Translations under genes and position numbers: made by a program
Notes under the pieces: model-generated
The model's input: the letters and a program-made list of their open reading frames with translations, nothing else
The model's database searches: none
What the model was told of the DNA's origin: nothing
Shown: piece after piece, positions 25,774 through 35,820 of the stretch
Numbering within the stretch: position 1 is the first letter of the stretch
Layout: every line of letters starts with the position of its first letter
Origin: Candidatus Zhuqueibacterota bacterium
GTDB lineage: Bacteria > Zhuqueibacterota > Zhuqueibacteria > Oceanimicrobiales > Oceanimicrobiaceae
Direction: 5' to 3'
Assembly: GCA_029262035.1 (NCBI GenBank)
Contig: JAJDAE010000002.1
Coordinates: forward strand, 1-44,518
Length of the DNA: 44,518 nt

Positions 25774-26697
25774 TTATAATTTATCGTCATAAATTTCAAC
25801 AGCTTCTGCGCGCATCATTCGTTGGACAAGCAATTCGTAGGCTTCTTTCTGTTTTTCTAGAATTAAATCCTGCATCACTTGTGTACGAACTTCATCAAAT
25901 GGCTTAATCGATTTTGCATTCCCTTGCTTGTCGTTGACTGTATATTTTTCCCTGTTGGCCTTGTAATATAACTCAACATCGGACTCTGTAACATTGACAT
26001 TTTCGGAAATCTTTTCCTCGAGAAGTTTTTGCACCATCAAATTTTTCTTGGATTGAAACGCCCCTTCAATCACAGCTTTGTCTTTATCTAACCCTTGGCG
26101 TTTGGCAGAATCGTAAAAAAGTTCGGTTGCGATAAATTGCCGTAAAAAATCAGCCTTTTTTGATTTATCATCAAACTGAGCTCGGATATAAGGTGGCAAC
26201 TGAGAAATCTCAAACGCTAAATCGCCGGTAGTTATAGAACGCTTGCCAATTTTTGCGATGACTGCTCCTGGTCTCTTGGGTTTTGATTGTTCTGTATCAA
26301 GCAGCACCGACTCTTCCAAAACCTGTTGGGCGTCCGTGGAACGCTCAAGGCGCTCAAGACATTCAACCATTTTTTTATTCACGTCATCTATTAAATTGCT
26401 TTCAGGGTAGAAGTGCTTTATCTTCAATAAATAATTCAAAGCCTTTTCGTAATTACGCACTCTTTCAAAGTAAATATTTGCAATGGTGTAATTGATATTG
26501 GCGGCCTCAGAATCGGATGCATCATAATTATCCAGATAATAATTATACTCTGCAACAGACTGCGCATACAGCTGGTTATTATATAACGCACTGGCAAAAT
26601 CGCGAACATCTTCTGCATCTTGCTTTGGGCCGGAATTAAGCTGGCACCCATACAGTATCACCAAGCTCAGCATGTAAAATATTTTTTTTGAATTCAT
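25774..26697 (-). CDS. TPR lipoprotein with SurA-like chaperone domain
   Basis: A 307-residue lipoprotein (lipobox 'LYGC', Cys18). Residues about 25-130 form TPR-like repeats ('YAQSVAEYNYYLDNYDASDS', 'YTIANIYFERVRNYEKAL'). Residues about 143-235 resemble the SurA/PpiC N-terminal chaperone domain ('VIAKIGKRSITTGDLAFEIS' and 'FLRQFIATELFYDSAKRQGL'), followed by a helical C-terminus. No parvulin PPIase domain can be seen, so it is unlikely to isomerise proline. It may hold unfolded outer-membrane proteins or connect them to the Bat proteins. It sits five bases before the BatD-like gene and 27 bases after the DUF58 gene. Confidence 0.75.
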   Translation of the reverse strand: MNSKKIFYMLSLVILYGCQLNSGPKQDAEDVRDFASALYNNQLYAQSVAEYNYYLDNYDASDSEAANINYTIANIYFERVRNYEKALNYLLKIKHFYPESNLIDDVNKKMVECLERLERSTDAQQVLEESVLLDTEQSKPKRPGAVIAKIGKRSITTGDLAFEISQLPPYIRAQFDDKSKKADFLRQFIATELFYDSAKRQGLDKDKAVIEGAFQSKKNLMVQKLLEEKISENVNVTESDVELYYKANREKYTVNDKQGNAKSIKPFDEVRTQVMQDLILEKQKEAYELLVQRMMRAEAVEIYDDKL

Positions 26698-26724
26698 TTG
26701 AACTATCCCCTCTACGTTTTAGAT

Positions 26725-27603
26725 TTAATGAAACCGCTTGGCTCGGGCACGAAAAAACTTGATGAGCGGCTCAACATACGAGATGTCTGTACGAACATCA
26801 ATTGAATCTATACTCATTGAACGCAAGAGCTTATCGCGTTTTAATTTTAATTCTGAAGTCTCAGTATTAAACATTTGTCGCGTCATCACATCCGCAGAAT
26901 CAAGTAAAACAACTTCGCCGGTCTCAGCATCTTCAAGCTCAATTAAACCAATATCCGGTAAATCCATTTCCCGTGGATCTGTAATAGTAATTGCCACCAG
27001 GTCATGGCGTTTATTGGCAATTTGCATGGCCTTTTGGTAATCGGGTGAAATAAAATCGGATACCAAAAAAACTACTGCGCGTCGGTGCGTGATACGGCTC
27101 AAATATTCCAATGCCATAGAAATATCTGTGCCACGACCCTCAGGCTCATGATAGAGCAACTCGCGTAAAACCCGAAGTACATGTTTCTTCCCTTTTTTGG
27201 GTGGCACAAATTTTTCGATTCTATCGGTAAAAATGATAAGACCGACCTTATCATTATTTTTGATTGCAGAAAAAGCCAACAGGGCGCAGATTTCAATGGC
27301 GAGCTCGCCCTTCATTCGCTCAACAGTCCCAAAGTCACCGGACGAACTTACATCCACCAGCAGCATAACGGTCAGCTCACGCTCTTCTTCAAACACCTTA
27401 ACAAAAGGATGTCCCATCCTCGCCGACACATTCCAGTCGATGGTTCGCACGTCGTCACCATACTGGTACTCGCGCACCTCGGAAAACTCCATACCCCGAC
27501 CCTTAAAGACAGAATGATATTCTCCGGAAAGAACATCATTCACAAGCCCACGCGTTTGGATTTCAATGCGCTTAACTTTTTTCAGAATATCCTGAGGAAT
27601 CAT
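26725..27603 (-). CDS. DUF58 protein, MoxR-associated
   Basis: A 292-residue cytoplasmic protein with the DUF58 core 'YGDDVRTIDWNVSARMG' at about residues 48-64 and a VWA-like site Asp84-x-Ser86-x-Ser88 ('LLVDVSSSGD'). DUF58 proteins almost always sit beside MoxR ATPases and are thought to connect the ATPase to membrane VWA proteins. Its ATG overlaps the moxR stop (TAATG). Confidence 0.93.
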   Translation of the reverse strand: MIPQDILKKVKRIEIQTRGLVNDVLSGEYHSVFKGRGMEFSEVREYQYGDDVRTIDWNVSARMGHPFVKVFEEERELTVMLLVDVSSSGDFGTVERMKGELAIEICALLAFSAIKNNDKVGLIIFTDRIEKFVPPKKGKKHVLRVLRELLYHEPEGRGTDISMALEYLSRITHRRAVVFLVSDFISPDYQKAMQIANKRHDLVAITITDPREMDLPDIGLIELEDAETGEVVLLDSADVMTRQMFNTETSELKLKRDKLLRSMSIDSIDVRTDISYVEPLIKFFRARAKRFH

Positions 27604-28592
27604 TAAGGCACTTCGATTTTATTCAGCACTTTACGAACAACATCTTCAGAGGTCATTTCTTCAGCCTCCGCCTCGTATGTCACAATGACACGGTGGCGCA
27701 GAACATCCATGCCGATGGAACGAATATCCTCAGGTGTTACGTAACCTCTTCTTCTTAAAAATGCGTGTGCCTTAGCAGCCTGATGCAGATAGATTGATGC
27801 ACGTGGCGATGCGCCAAATGCGATCAAACCCTGGAGCTCGTCTAAACCGTACTCTTTGGGATTTCTTGTTGCAAATACAATATCTATAATATAGTTTTCG
27901 ATTTTTTCATCAATATAAACTTCATTAACAACTGAACGCGCCGCAATGATATCTTTTGGTGTAACAACCGGTTTGGGTTCAATTTTCTCTCCTGTGGACA
28001 TACGCCGCATGACCTCAAGTTCTTCACTTTTTTGAGGATAACCCACGGAAAGCTTTAACATAAACCGATCAACCTGGGCTTCAGGCAGCGGGTAAGTTCC
28101 TTCCTGTTCGATGGGGTTTTGAGTTGCTAAAACCAAAAAAGGATCATCCAGCGGGAAGGTATTATTCCCGATGGTCACCTGACGTTCCATCATGGCCTCC
28201 AACAGCGCAGATTGCACTTTTGCAGGGCTGCGGTTGATTTCATCTGCCAAAACCAAATTTGAAAAAATTGGGCCTTTTTTTGTAGTAAAGTCGCCCTTTT
28301 TCTGATCATAAATTAATGTTCCAAGCAAATCAGCCGGTAATAAATCCGGTGTAAACTGAATACGCTGAAACTTAGTTTTAATAGTAGACGATAAGGTGTT
28401 TACTGTCAGAGTTTTCGCCAGACCCGGTACACCCTCGAGCAGAACATGGCCATTGGCAAGCAGGCCAATTAAAAGCCGCTCAATCATATACTTCTGCCCA
28501 ACAATTACCTTCGATACTTCGTTGGTAATTTTATCTATAAATTCGCTTTCTTTTTTTATCTTTTCGTTTATGGCTTCAATATCTACTGCCAT
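27603..28592 (-). CDS. moxR: MoxR-family AAA+ ATPase
   Basis: A 329-residue AAA+ protein. Walker A is 'GVPGLAKT' at residues 54-61, Walker B 'LVLADEINRS' is near 112-121, and sensor/arginine elements follow in 'LATQNPIEQEGTYPLPEAQ' and 'DRFMLKL'. The C-terminal lid contains 'GASPRASIYLHQAAKA'. MoxR proteins act as chaperones that remodel VWA-containing complexes. It is the second gene of the operon, 17 bases after the first BatD-like gene. Confidence 0.95.
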   Translation of the reverse strand: MAVDIEAINEKIKKESEFIDKITNEVSKVIVGQKYMIERLLIGLLANGHVLLEGVPGLAKTLTVNTLSSTIKTKFQRIQFTPDLLPADLLGTLIYDQKKGDFTTKKGPIFSNLVLADEINRSPAKVQSALLEAMMERQVTIGNNTFPLDDPFLVLATQNPIEQEGTYPLPEAQVDRFMLKLSVGYPQKSEELEVMRRMSTGEKIEPKPVVTPKDIIAARSVVNEVYIDEKIENYIIDIVFATRNPKEYGLDELQGLIAFGASPRASIYLHQAAKAHAFLRRRGYVTPEDIRSIGMDVLRHRVIVTYEAEAEEMTSEDVVRKVLNKIEVP

Positions 28593-28609
28593 CAGTCCTC
28601 CACGATTTT

Positions 28610-29578
28610 TCAGTTAACTGTTGAATGCGTTTCTTCTTTTTCATCCGCTTGTTCACCAGACACGTTATTGCCTGTCTGTTTTAAAATTTCTTCTGCGAGC
28701 GTATAAACACGCTCAAGGTTGTTTTTTTCAACCTGTACACCTGAAAACTTGGCAACATCACACTTTTGTAAAACTTCTTCAATATGAGTTATTGCATCGC
28801 CGTTTATTGATGTTTTTTCTAAAGCTTTTGTTATATCAGAGTAAGTCATCTCCATCGCTACGAGGTCGTATTTTTCAGCAATATAACCCCGAACAATTTT
28901 GGAAATTGCAACAAATTGTCCGGTACCATCAGAAGCATTCAAATCAACATCTTCTTTTAGTTTAACCTGAAACTTCTCTTCATATGAAATGGCTGCGTCC
29001 TGTTGCTCTTTTAGTTCAGCTTCCTTCATTTTTTTTCTTTTTATTAGAAGTAAAACACCACCCGAAAAACTCATCAATACCAAAACTACCAACATCAAAA
29101 GCATAACATTATTTTGACTGCCCTCAAAAACCGGCGAAACAACTTCAAGTTCAAGGCGATTAGTAACCAACTTATGGCTGCGCTCGGTTTTTAAATCAAT
29201 GTACTCGATAAATGTGCCATCAATGTAGGCCATGCCCAAAGATTCAGGCTTTAAATCAAATTCGTATTTCTTTACAACCTCTTTAATCCCATCAACTTCA
29301 CCCACCCAGTTAGAAGATGCATTCCCAACAACTTCCAAATTGGTCAGCAGGGGGTTTTCGACTCTGGCAATTTCAAACCGATCAAAATCTCCTTGCCAAC
29401 TTACTTCAATATTTAAAACGGCTGTTTTATTTTGAGGAACTTCCCGGGTATCAATGCTAACCGATGCCTTTATCTCACTTTTATAATTCGGCGTATTTAG
29501 GGCAGTTGAATCCTGGCCGTATAAAAAGTTCGATAATATCAGTAAAACAAGTAAAATCAACACTCGTGTCTTTAGCAT
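28610..29578 (-). CDS. BatD-like membrane protein (first), head of the Bat operon
   Basis: A 322-residue protein with a signal peptide (to about residue 21), a periplasmic beta-rich region, a transmembrane helix at about 158-179 followed by 'KRKKMK', and a cytoplasmic domain at about 215-302 containing 'LQKCDVAKFSGV' (Cys273-Asp274). The cytoplasmic domain aligns gap-free with the corresponding parts of BatD and of the second BatD-like protein. No assigned function. As first gene it probably follows the operon promoter in the 29579-29735 interval. Confidence 0.75.
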   Translation of the reverse strand: MLKTRVLILLVLLILSNFLYGQDSTALNTPNYKSEIKASVSIDTREVPQNKTAVLNIEVSWQGDFDRFEIARVENPLLTNLEVVGNASSNWVGEVDGIKEVVKKYEFDLKPESLGMAYIDGTFIEYIDLKTERSHKLVTNRLELEVVSPVFEGSQNNVMLLMLVVLVLMSFSGGVLLLIKRKKMKEAELKEQQDAAISYEEKFQVKLKEDVDLNASDGTGQFVAISKIVRGYIAEKYDLVAMEMTYSDITKALEKTSINGDAITHIEEVLQKCDVAKFSGVQVEKNNLERVYTLAEEILKQTGNNVSGEQADEKEETHSTVN

Positions 29579-29660
29579 TTATACCTCAAAAATTCGAATA
29601 AATATACTTCGATAGAAAACAAAAGTTCCAAAGGCAAAACCGAAAGAGGAAACATAACAA

Positions 29661-29707
29661 AGCCGAATTCTGAACAGACGAAAGACTCGAAAATTAAAAA
29701 TTCGGCT
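29661..29707. terminator. Inverted repeat, possible terminator
   Basis: Arms of nine bases, AGCCGAATT (29661-29669) and AATTCGGCT (29699-29707), are separated by 29 bases. On the + strand TTTATTTT follows; on the minus strand TTTGTTATGTTT follows. It lies just after the TPR lipoprotein gene (minus strand). The long loop makes its activity uncertain. Confidence 0.35.
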
Positions 29708-29735
29708 TTATTTTGAAGCTAAAAATTAATCTATT

Positions 29736-30257
29736 TTAGTTAGACTTTGAGGCTCCATTAGCCTCTGAGTCTTCAAAAAGATGTAAAACTTGTTCATTTA
29801 CATCTTTCCCCAAATTATTGAGCTCCCATTTCACGCTCTCTGCCAACTCATTCTCAGGAAACTTTTCAAGAAAACCTGTATATGCGGCTTTAGCGCTTTC
29901 AAAATCCCCCATATCATTCGCATAAATAAAACCAATCATAAAGGAGGCCTGAGGCAAGTAATTACTTTCCGGATAACTTTCAGTCAGGGTTTTATGCAGT
30001 TCTATCGATTTTTTGAAATCTTTCAGATTGTTGTAATAAATAAAGGCTGTTTTGTGTAAAGCCTTATCTGCATTTTCACTTTCAGGATAATCTCTTACAA
30101 TTTTATTATACGCGTGTACAGCCTCTTCCCAATTACTTTCAGATTCAAATTTATCTGCTTGTTGAAAAAGTTGTTCCTCAGTTTGTTTTTTGCCACAAGC
30201 TGCTACCAAAACAACAGCCACAAGCAAAATACTTACCATTTTCAAATCATACATCAT
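29736..30257 (-). CDS. TPR lipoprotein (BamD/YbgF-like repeats)
   Basis: A 173-residue lipoprotein (lipobox 'VAAC', Cys21). It has three TPR motifs of the 'A-x-x-x-Y-x-x-[IF]-[VL]-x-x-[YF]-P-[ED]-[ST]-E' type, ending in 'DYPESENADKAL', 'SYPESNYLPQAS' and 'KFPENELAESV'. This repeat style occurs in BamD and in CpoB/YbgF, but it is too short to be either. A strong AAGGAGG precedes two consecutive ATGs. It is separated from the Bat operon by 157 bases and may have its own promoter. Confidence 0.8.
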   Translation of the reverse strand: MMYDLKMVSILLVAVVLVAACGKKQTEEQLFQQADKFESESNWEEAVHAYNKIVRDYPESENADKALHKTAFIYYNNLKDFKKSIELHKTLTESYPESNYLPQASFMIGFIYANDMGDFESAKAAYTGFLEKFPENELAESVKWELNNLGKDVNEQVLHLFEDSEANGASKSN

Positions 30258-30454
30258 TCTTGTTTCCTCCTTATCCTATGTAGAATAGGTTCCTATAAAA
30301 TTAAATTAAAGCCTGCGAAAAATAATGTTCAGGCTTCAGCCCGCCTCACGAAAACGTTGAACACACTCCTTTACAGAAGTCTAAATGTGGAATCAAATTT
30401 GAAAATTTTAGGTGTTAAAATCAAGAAGTTTTTGAGGTAAATTTAGTCCCAAAA

Positions 30455-30490
30455 CAAAAAAAGCGAAGACCGAATGATCCTCGCTTTTTT
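30455..30490 (-). terminator. Rho-independent terminator of dnaK
   Basis: A 10-bp stem (30462-30471 with 30476-30485, two G-U wobbles), a 4-base loop and a U-rich tail on the minus strand lie directly after the dnaK stop. Good classical form. Confidence 0.88.
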
Positions 30491-30503
30491 AGATTGAAAT
30501 ATA

Positions 30504-32417
<1,914 letters not shown>

Positions 32418-32616
32418 CTAAATCTTATTTTTATAAAACTTGATTCTATTTTTCAACTGCCATTCTTAAAACGTTCAAACTTAAGCAAACACTATGCCAC
32501 CACCAACTAAGCCATGTTACTATATGTTTAATTTAAACTTACATTAATTCAATAAAAAACTATGCTGCGAACTACCTGACAAAAAACCTGCCAAGATGGC
32601 GCACCTCATACAAAAC

Positions 32617-32650
32617 AAAAAAAGAGGATGATAAAATATCATCCTCTTTT
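32617..32650 (-). terminator. Rho-independent terminator after the FmdB gene
   Basis: A perfect 13-bp stem (32620-32632 with 32638-32650) and 5-base loop, with a T-rich tail on the minus strand, 26 bases after the FmdB-like stop. The stem ends are A/T-rich on both sides, so it may work in both directions. Confidence 0.88.
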
Positions 32651-32675
32651 AAATTATTCGAGTTTTAACTAAACT

Positions 32676-32945
32676 TCAATCTTTTTTAGAAGAACCGGAA
32701 GAGCTTTTAGTTTCTGATTTATTCTTTGCAGTTTTTGTATCCGTTGAAGAGGAACTTTTCGGATTCTTCTTATAATCTGTGATATAAAAACCAGACCCCT
32801 TAAAAATCAATCCGTTTCCAGCACCTATCAATTTTTTTACAGTTCCCTTACACTCAGGACAGCTATCGAGTGGGTCGGCTGTTATGCTGTGAAAAGCCTC
32901 AAACTGATGGCTACAGTCGTTACAAAAATAATCGTATGTTGGCAT
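32676..32945 (-). CDS. FmdB-family zinc-ribbon protein
   Basis: An 89-residue protein. Cys8, Cys11, Cys29 and Cys32 form two CxxC knuckles ('FCNDCSH' and 'CPECKG'), followed by 'KGSGFYITDYK', the typical FmdB end. A Ser/Lys-rich tail follows. FmdB-family proteins are presumed regulators or zinc-binding adaptors without firm function. It follows htrA by 29 bases and ends at a strong terminator, so it is the last gene of the DnaJ-like/HtrA/FmdB group. Confidence 0.9.
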   Translation of the reverse strand: MPTYDYFCNDCSHQFEAFHSITADPLDSCPECKGTVKKLIGAGNGLIFKGSGFYITDYKKNPKSSSSTDTKTAKNKSETKSSSGSSKKD

Positions 32946-32974
32946 ATATTAAAACTCTTCCTTTCTGCCCAATA

Positions 32975-34501
32975 TTACTTCGGCACTTTCATTGCGATAA
33001 AATGATTGTTCCCACCGCGTTTAACCTGAAACAAAACAATGCTTTCCGGTGAAAGATCGTTTGTTATACTTTCAACATCTCGAACATTTTTTACTCTGTG
33101 TCTATCTACCTCAACAATTAAGTCGCCATGGCGCATTCCTTTTTCTGCAGCCAGGCTGCCGGATTTAACGTCAGTAATAATAACGCCTTTCAAATCCTCA
33201 TAGCCATATCTTTCAGCAAGCTCTGATGTTAAATTGCGTGTCGTTAATCCCAGTTTATCCAGAACACTTTCTTCACTAGGGGTAGAAGACTGACTCACAT
33301 TATTATCGTCTCCGGGTCTTCTTTCCAACTTGACGGATATACTTTTTTCTTTACCATCTCTAATCACGTTAAGTTTAACAACATCATCAGGCTTGTATGA
33401 GGCGATGATATTGGTGAGTGTTTGTGAGTCCGATATTTTTTTGCCATCGACGTCAACAATTACATCATATTTTTCAAGTCCAGCCTTAGCAGCAGGCGTA
33501 CCTTCAACTACCTGAGTTACAACAGCACCTTCATTATCGTCAATTTTTAGGGCTTCACTCAATTCAGCATCAACAGTATTAATAAAAACTCCAAGATAGC
33601 CGCGAACAACCTCACCATGTTTAATTAGGTCATCCATTACGTTTTTTGCTAAATTAACCGGAACCGCAAAACCAATTCCGATATTGCCACCACCATTTCC
33701 AGCATAAATTGCAGAGTTTATTCCAATTAATTCGCCACGGACGTTAACCAGTGCCCCACCGCTATTTCCGGGATTTATTGCAGCATCAGTTTGAATAAAA
33801 TCCTGATAGGTTAACTCGCCGCTCAAATTAAGGGTTCTTCCTTTCGCACTAATAATTCCGGAAGTTACAGTATGCTGAAGCCGTAAATCAAAAGGACTTC
33901 CTATAGCCAAAACCCATTCCCCAACCTCAATTTTATCGGAGTTCCCAATAGAAATTGATGTTAAGTTCTGCGTATCTATCTTTATTACAGCAATATCTGT
34001 AGCCGGGTCAGTACCAACAACTTTTGCATTGAACGATTTCCTATCAATCATTACGTTAATTTCATCAGCATCTTTAATAACGTGATAATTTGTTAGAATG
34101 TAACCATCTGGCGACACAATAACTCCAGAACCCAAACCACGTTGCTTATATTCTTGCCCACCCTCTGGTGACCGAAAGAACCTCTTGAAAAAATCATCTT
34201 TTTGCATGAAATTAGAGAAAGGATGTTTAACTTTAACCATCTTTTCACTGGTAATTGAAACAACAGCCGGAGTTACCCTTTTTGCAATTTCAACAAAAGC
34301 CCGACTTGTTGACTCAATATCCGAATTTATTTGTTCCACAGGTTCTACAGTCGCTTTGGCAACTGAGTTTATTGCTGTATTTGAGTCGTTACCAGCAAAA
34401 CCATTTTGTGTTAAACTTAAATTTGAGGCGATAACCAACCCAAAAATCAACCCGACAAATACTGACAAGATTATAACCGCAGCTCTTTTATTATTTTGCA
34501 T
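32975..34501 (-). CDS. htrA: HtrA/DegP-family periplasmic serine protease
   Basis: A 508-residue protease. An N-terminal hydrophobic segment (about residues 8-25) anchors or exports it. The catalytic triad is His140 ('NYHVIKD'), Asp169 ('DPATDIAVI') and Ser247 ('NPGNSGG'). Two PDZ domains follow, at about 295-385 ('GYLGVFINTV', 'GTPAAKAGL') and 420-505. It degrades or refolds misfolded envelope proteins. GGAGG lies seven bases before the ATG. Transcribed with or near the J-domain gene, and its product fits the envelope theme of the window. Confidence 0.95.
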   Translation of the reverse strand: MQNNKRAAVIILSVFVGLIFGLVIASNLSLTQNGFAGNDSNTAINSVAKATVEPVEQINSDIESTSRAFVEIAKRVTPAVVSITSEKMVKVKHPFSNFMQKDDFFKRFFRSPEGGQEYKQRGLGSGVIVSPDGYILTNYHVIKDADEINVMIDRKSFNAKVVGTDPATDIAVIKIDTQNLTSISIGNSDKIEVGEWVLAIGSPFDLRLQHTVTSGIISAKGRTLNLSGELTYQDFIQTDAAINPGNSGGALVNVRGELIGINSAIYAGNGGGNIGIGFAVPVNLAKNVMDDLIKHGEVVRGYLGVFINTVDAELSEALKIDDNEGAVVTQVVEGTPAAKAGLEKYDVIVDVDGKKISDSQTLTNIIASYKPDDVVKLNVIRDGKEKSISVKLERRPGDDNNVSQSSTPSEESVLDKLGLTTRNLTSELAERYGYEDLKGVIITDVKSGSLAAEKGMRHGDLIVEVDRHRVKNVRDVESITNDLSPESIVLFQVKRGGNNHFIAMKVPK

Positions 34502-34596
34502 TTTTTGCCTCCCAGTTACTTAACAAAAAGAAATTAAACAACATGGTTTACCTTTCCGTTTAAAAATAAGTTCCGTATTAAATAAAACATTACAAA

Positions 34597-35481
34597 TCAC
34601 GTCAACTCTATTTTAACGTATTGGTCACCTTGATTGTCTTTTGTTTTTACTCCCATTCCCTTTAGCCTAAACGTTTTATTTTCAATTGTGTTGGGAGGGA
34701 TTTTTAATTCAACACTATTGCCATAAACGGTTTTCACACGCACAATAGTACCCTTTTTAGCCTTCTTTTTTTGCAAGGGAATCTCACAATTTATGTCCAT
34801 TCCATCCAAACGGAAAAACTTATGAGGAGCGACTTTAATTTTAACGATAAGATCTCCCTGGGCACGTCCATCCAGATCACCTTTCCCATGTCCGGAAAGT
34901 CTCAGCTTCTTGCCCTCGTTTGTACCGGCTGCAATATTTAACGAAAACTGTCTTTCCCCTTTTTCAGCTACTCGAAATACTACCTTGCCGCCATTCACGG
35001 CTGTTGCAAATGGTATCTCAAGAGTGGTATTAATGTCAAAATGATTACGAACACCATTTCTTGTTTTTGCATTGCCCGGCTGTTTATCGAAAAGTTGACT
35101 GAACAAATCACCCAGTCCACCTAAACCAAGCATATCGTCAAAATTACTATCACTAGATTTGTATCTCGGCCTTCTACCTGCTTGTGCTTGATTAAAAATC
35201 TCACTAAAATCAAAATCGAGGCCAGGCTGATTAAATCCATTAGTTCTTCTGTTACTCCCATAACCTAACCGCCTGAGTTGATCGTATTGACGTCGCTTTT
35301 TTGAATCACTTAAAACATTATAAGCCTCAGAAACCTCTTTAAATTTTTCCTCTGCTTGTTGATCGCCAGGATGTGCATCGGGATGGCATTCTTTTGCTAA
35401 TTTCCTGTATGCCTTTTTAATAACATCCGCAGTAGCACTTTCTGCGACATCCAAAATTTTATAAAGATCTTTTTGAGACAT
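34597..35481 (-). CDS. J-domain protein of CbpA type
   Basis: A 294-residue co-chaperone. The J domain has the essential His33-Pro34-Asp35 ('ECHPDAHPGD'). A Gly/Asp/Phe-rich linker is at about residues 75-130, and the two C-terminal substrate domains follow. There is no cysteine-rich zinc finger between them, so this is a type-II (CbpA-like) protein rather than canonical DnaJ. It stimulates an Hsp70 such as the DnaK encoded 2 kb away. Located 95 bases before htrA in the same direction. Confidence 0.93.
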   Translation of the reverse strand: MSQKDLYKILDVAESATADVIKKAYRKLAKECHPDAHPGDQQAEEKFKEVSEAYNVLSDSKKRRQYDQLRRLGYGSNRRTNGFNQPGLDFDFSEIFNQAQAGRRPRYKSSDSNFDDMLGLGGLGDLFSQLFDKQPGNAKTRNGVRNHFDINTTLEIPFATAVNGGKVVFRVAEKGERQFSLNIAAGTNEGKKLRLSGHGKGDLDGRAQGDLIVKIKVAPHKFFRLDGMDINCEIPLQKKKAKKGTIVRVKTVYGNSVELKIPPNTIENKTFRLKGMGVKTKDNQGDQYVKIELT

Positions 35482-35637
35482 TAAAAAGAAATCCTGTTCC
35501 TTTGTCGTAATTATCTGCCATTTAGTCAGCTAACAACTAAACAGTCCTAATTTGCAAATAATATGCCATAAAAAAACTCAAAAAATATACGCCAAACTGG
35601 CAACCAAATCGCATTCAATAGTTGAAACAGAAATGAC

Positions 35638-35805
35638 CTATTTTTTATGATCGCGAATGAGAGTGAAAGCAAGGTAAAGAAGTGCTATCCCTGGTATTAT
35701 TGGCAAAACAAGTCCAACCAAGCCAATAACTATCAACAATGGTACTAATTTAGTTTTCTCATGCCGGAACTCGCGGAGAACATCAAGTAATCTTTTTTTA
35801 GCCAA
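35638..35805 (-). CDS. Small membrane protein, 55 residues
   Basis: A TTG-initiated frame, with an in-frame stop three codons upstream so no earlier start exists. The basic N-terminus is about 20 residues ('AKKRLLDVLREFRHEKTK'). A single transmembrane helix follows with 'GLVGLVLPIIPGIALLYL', whose Gly-Leu-Val-Leu-Pro-x-x-Pro-Gly pattern resembles the PGPGW-type small membrane proteins, and the end is basic. No strong ribosome site is seen. It begins 15 bases after the STAS-HATPase gene, so it may be co-translated with it. Function unknown. Confidence 0.55.
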   Translation of the reverse strand: MAKKRLLDVLREFRHEKTKLVPLLIVIGLVGLVLPIIPGIALLYLAFTLIRDHKK

Positions 35806-35820
35806 CTTAAATTAAAAAGT

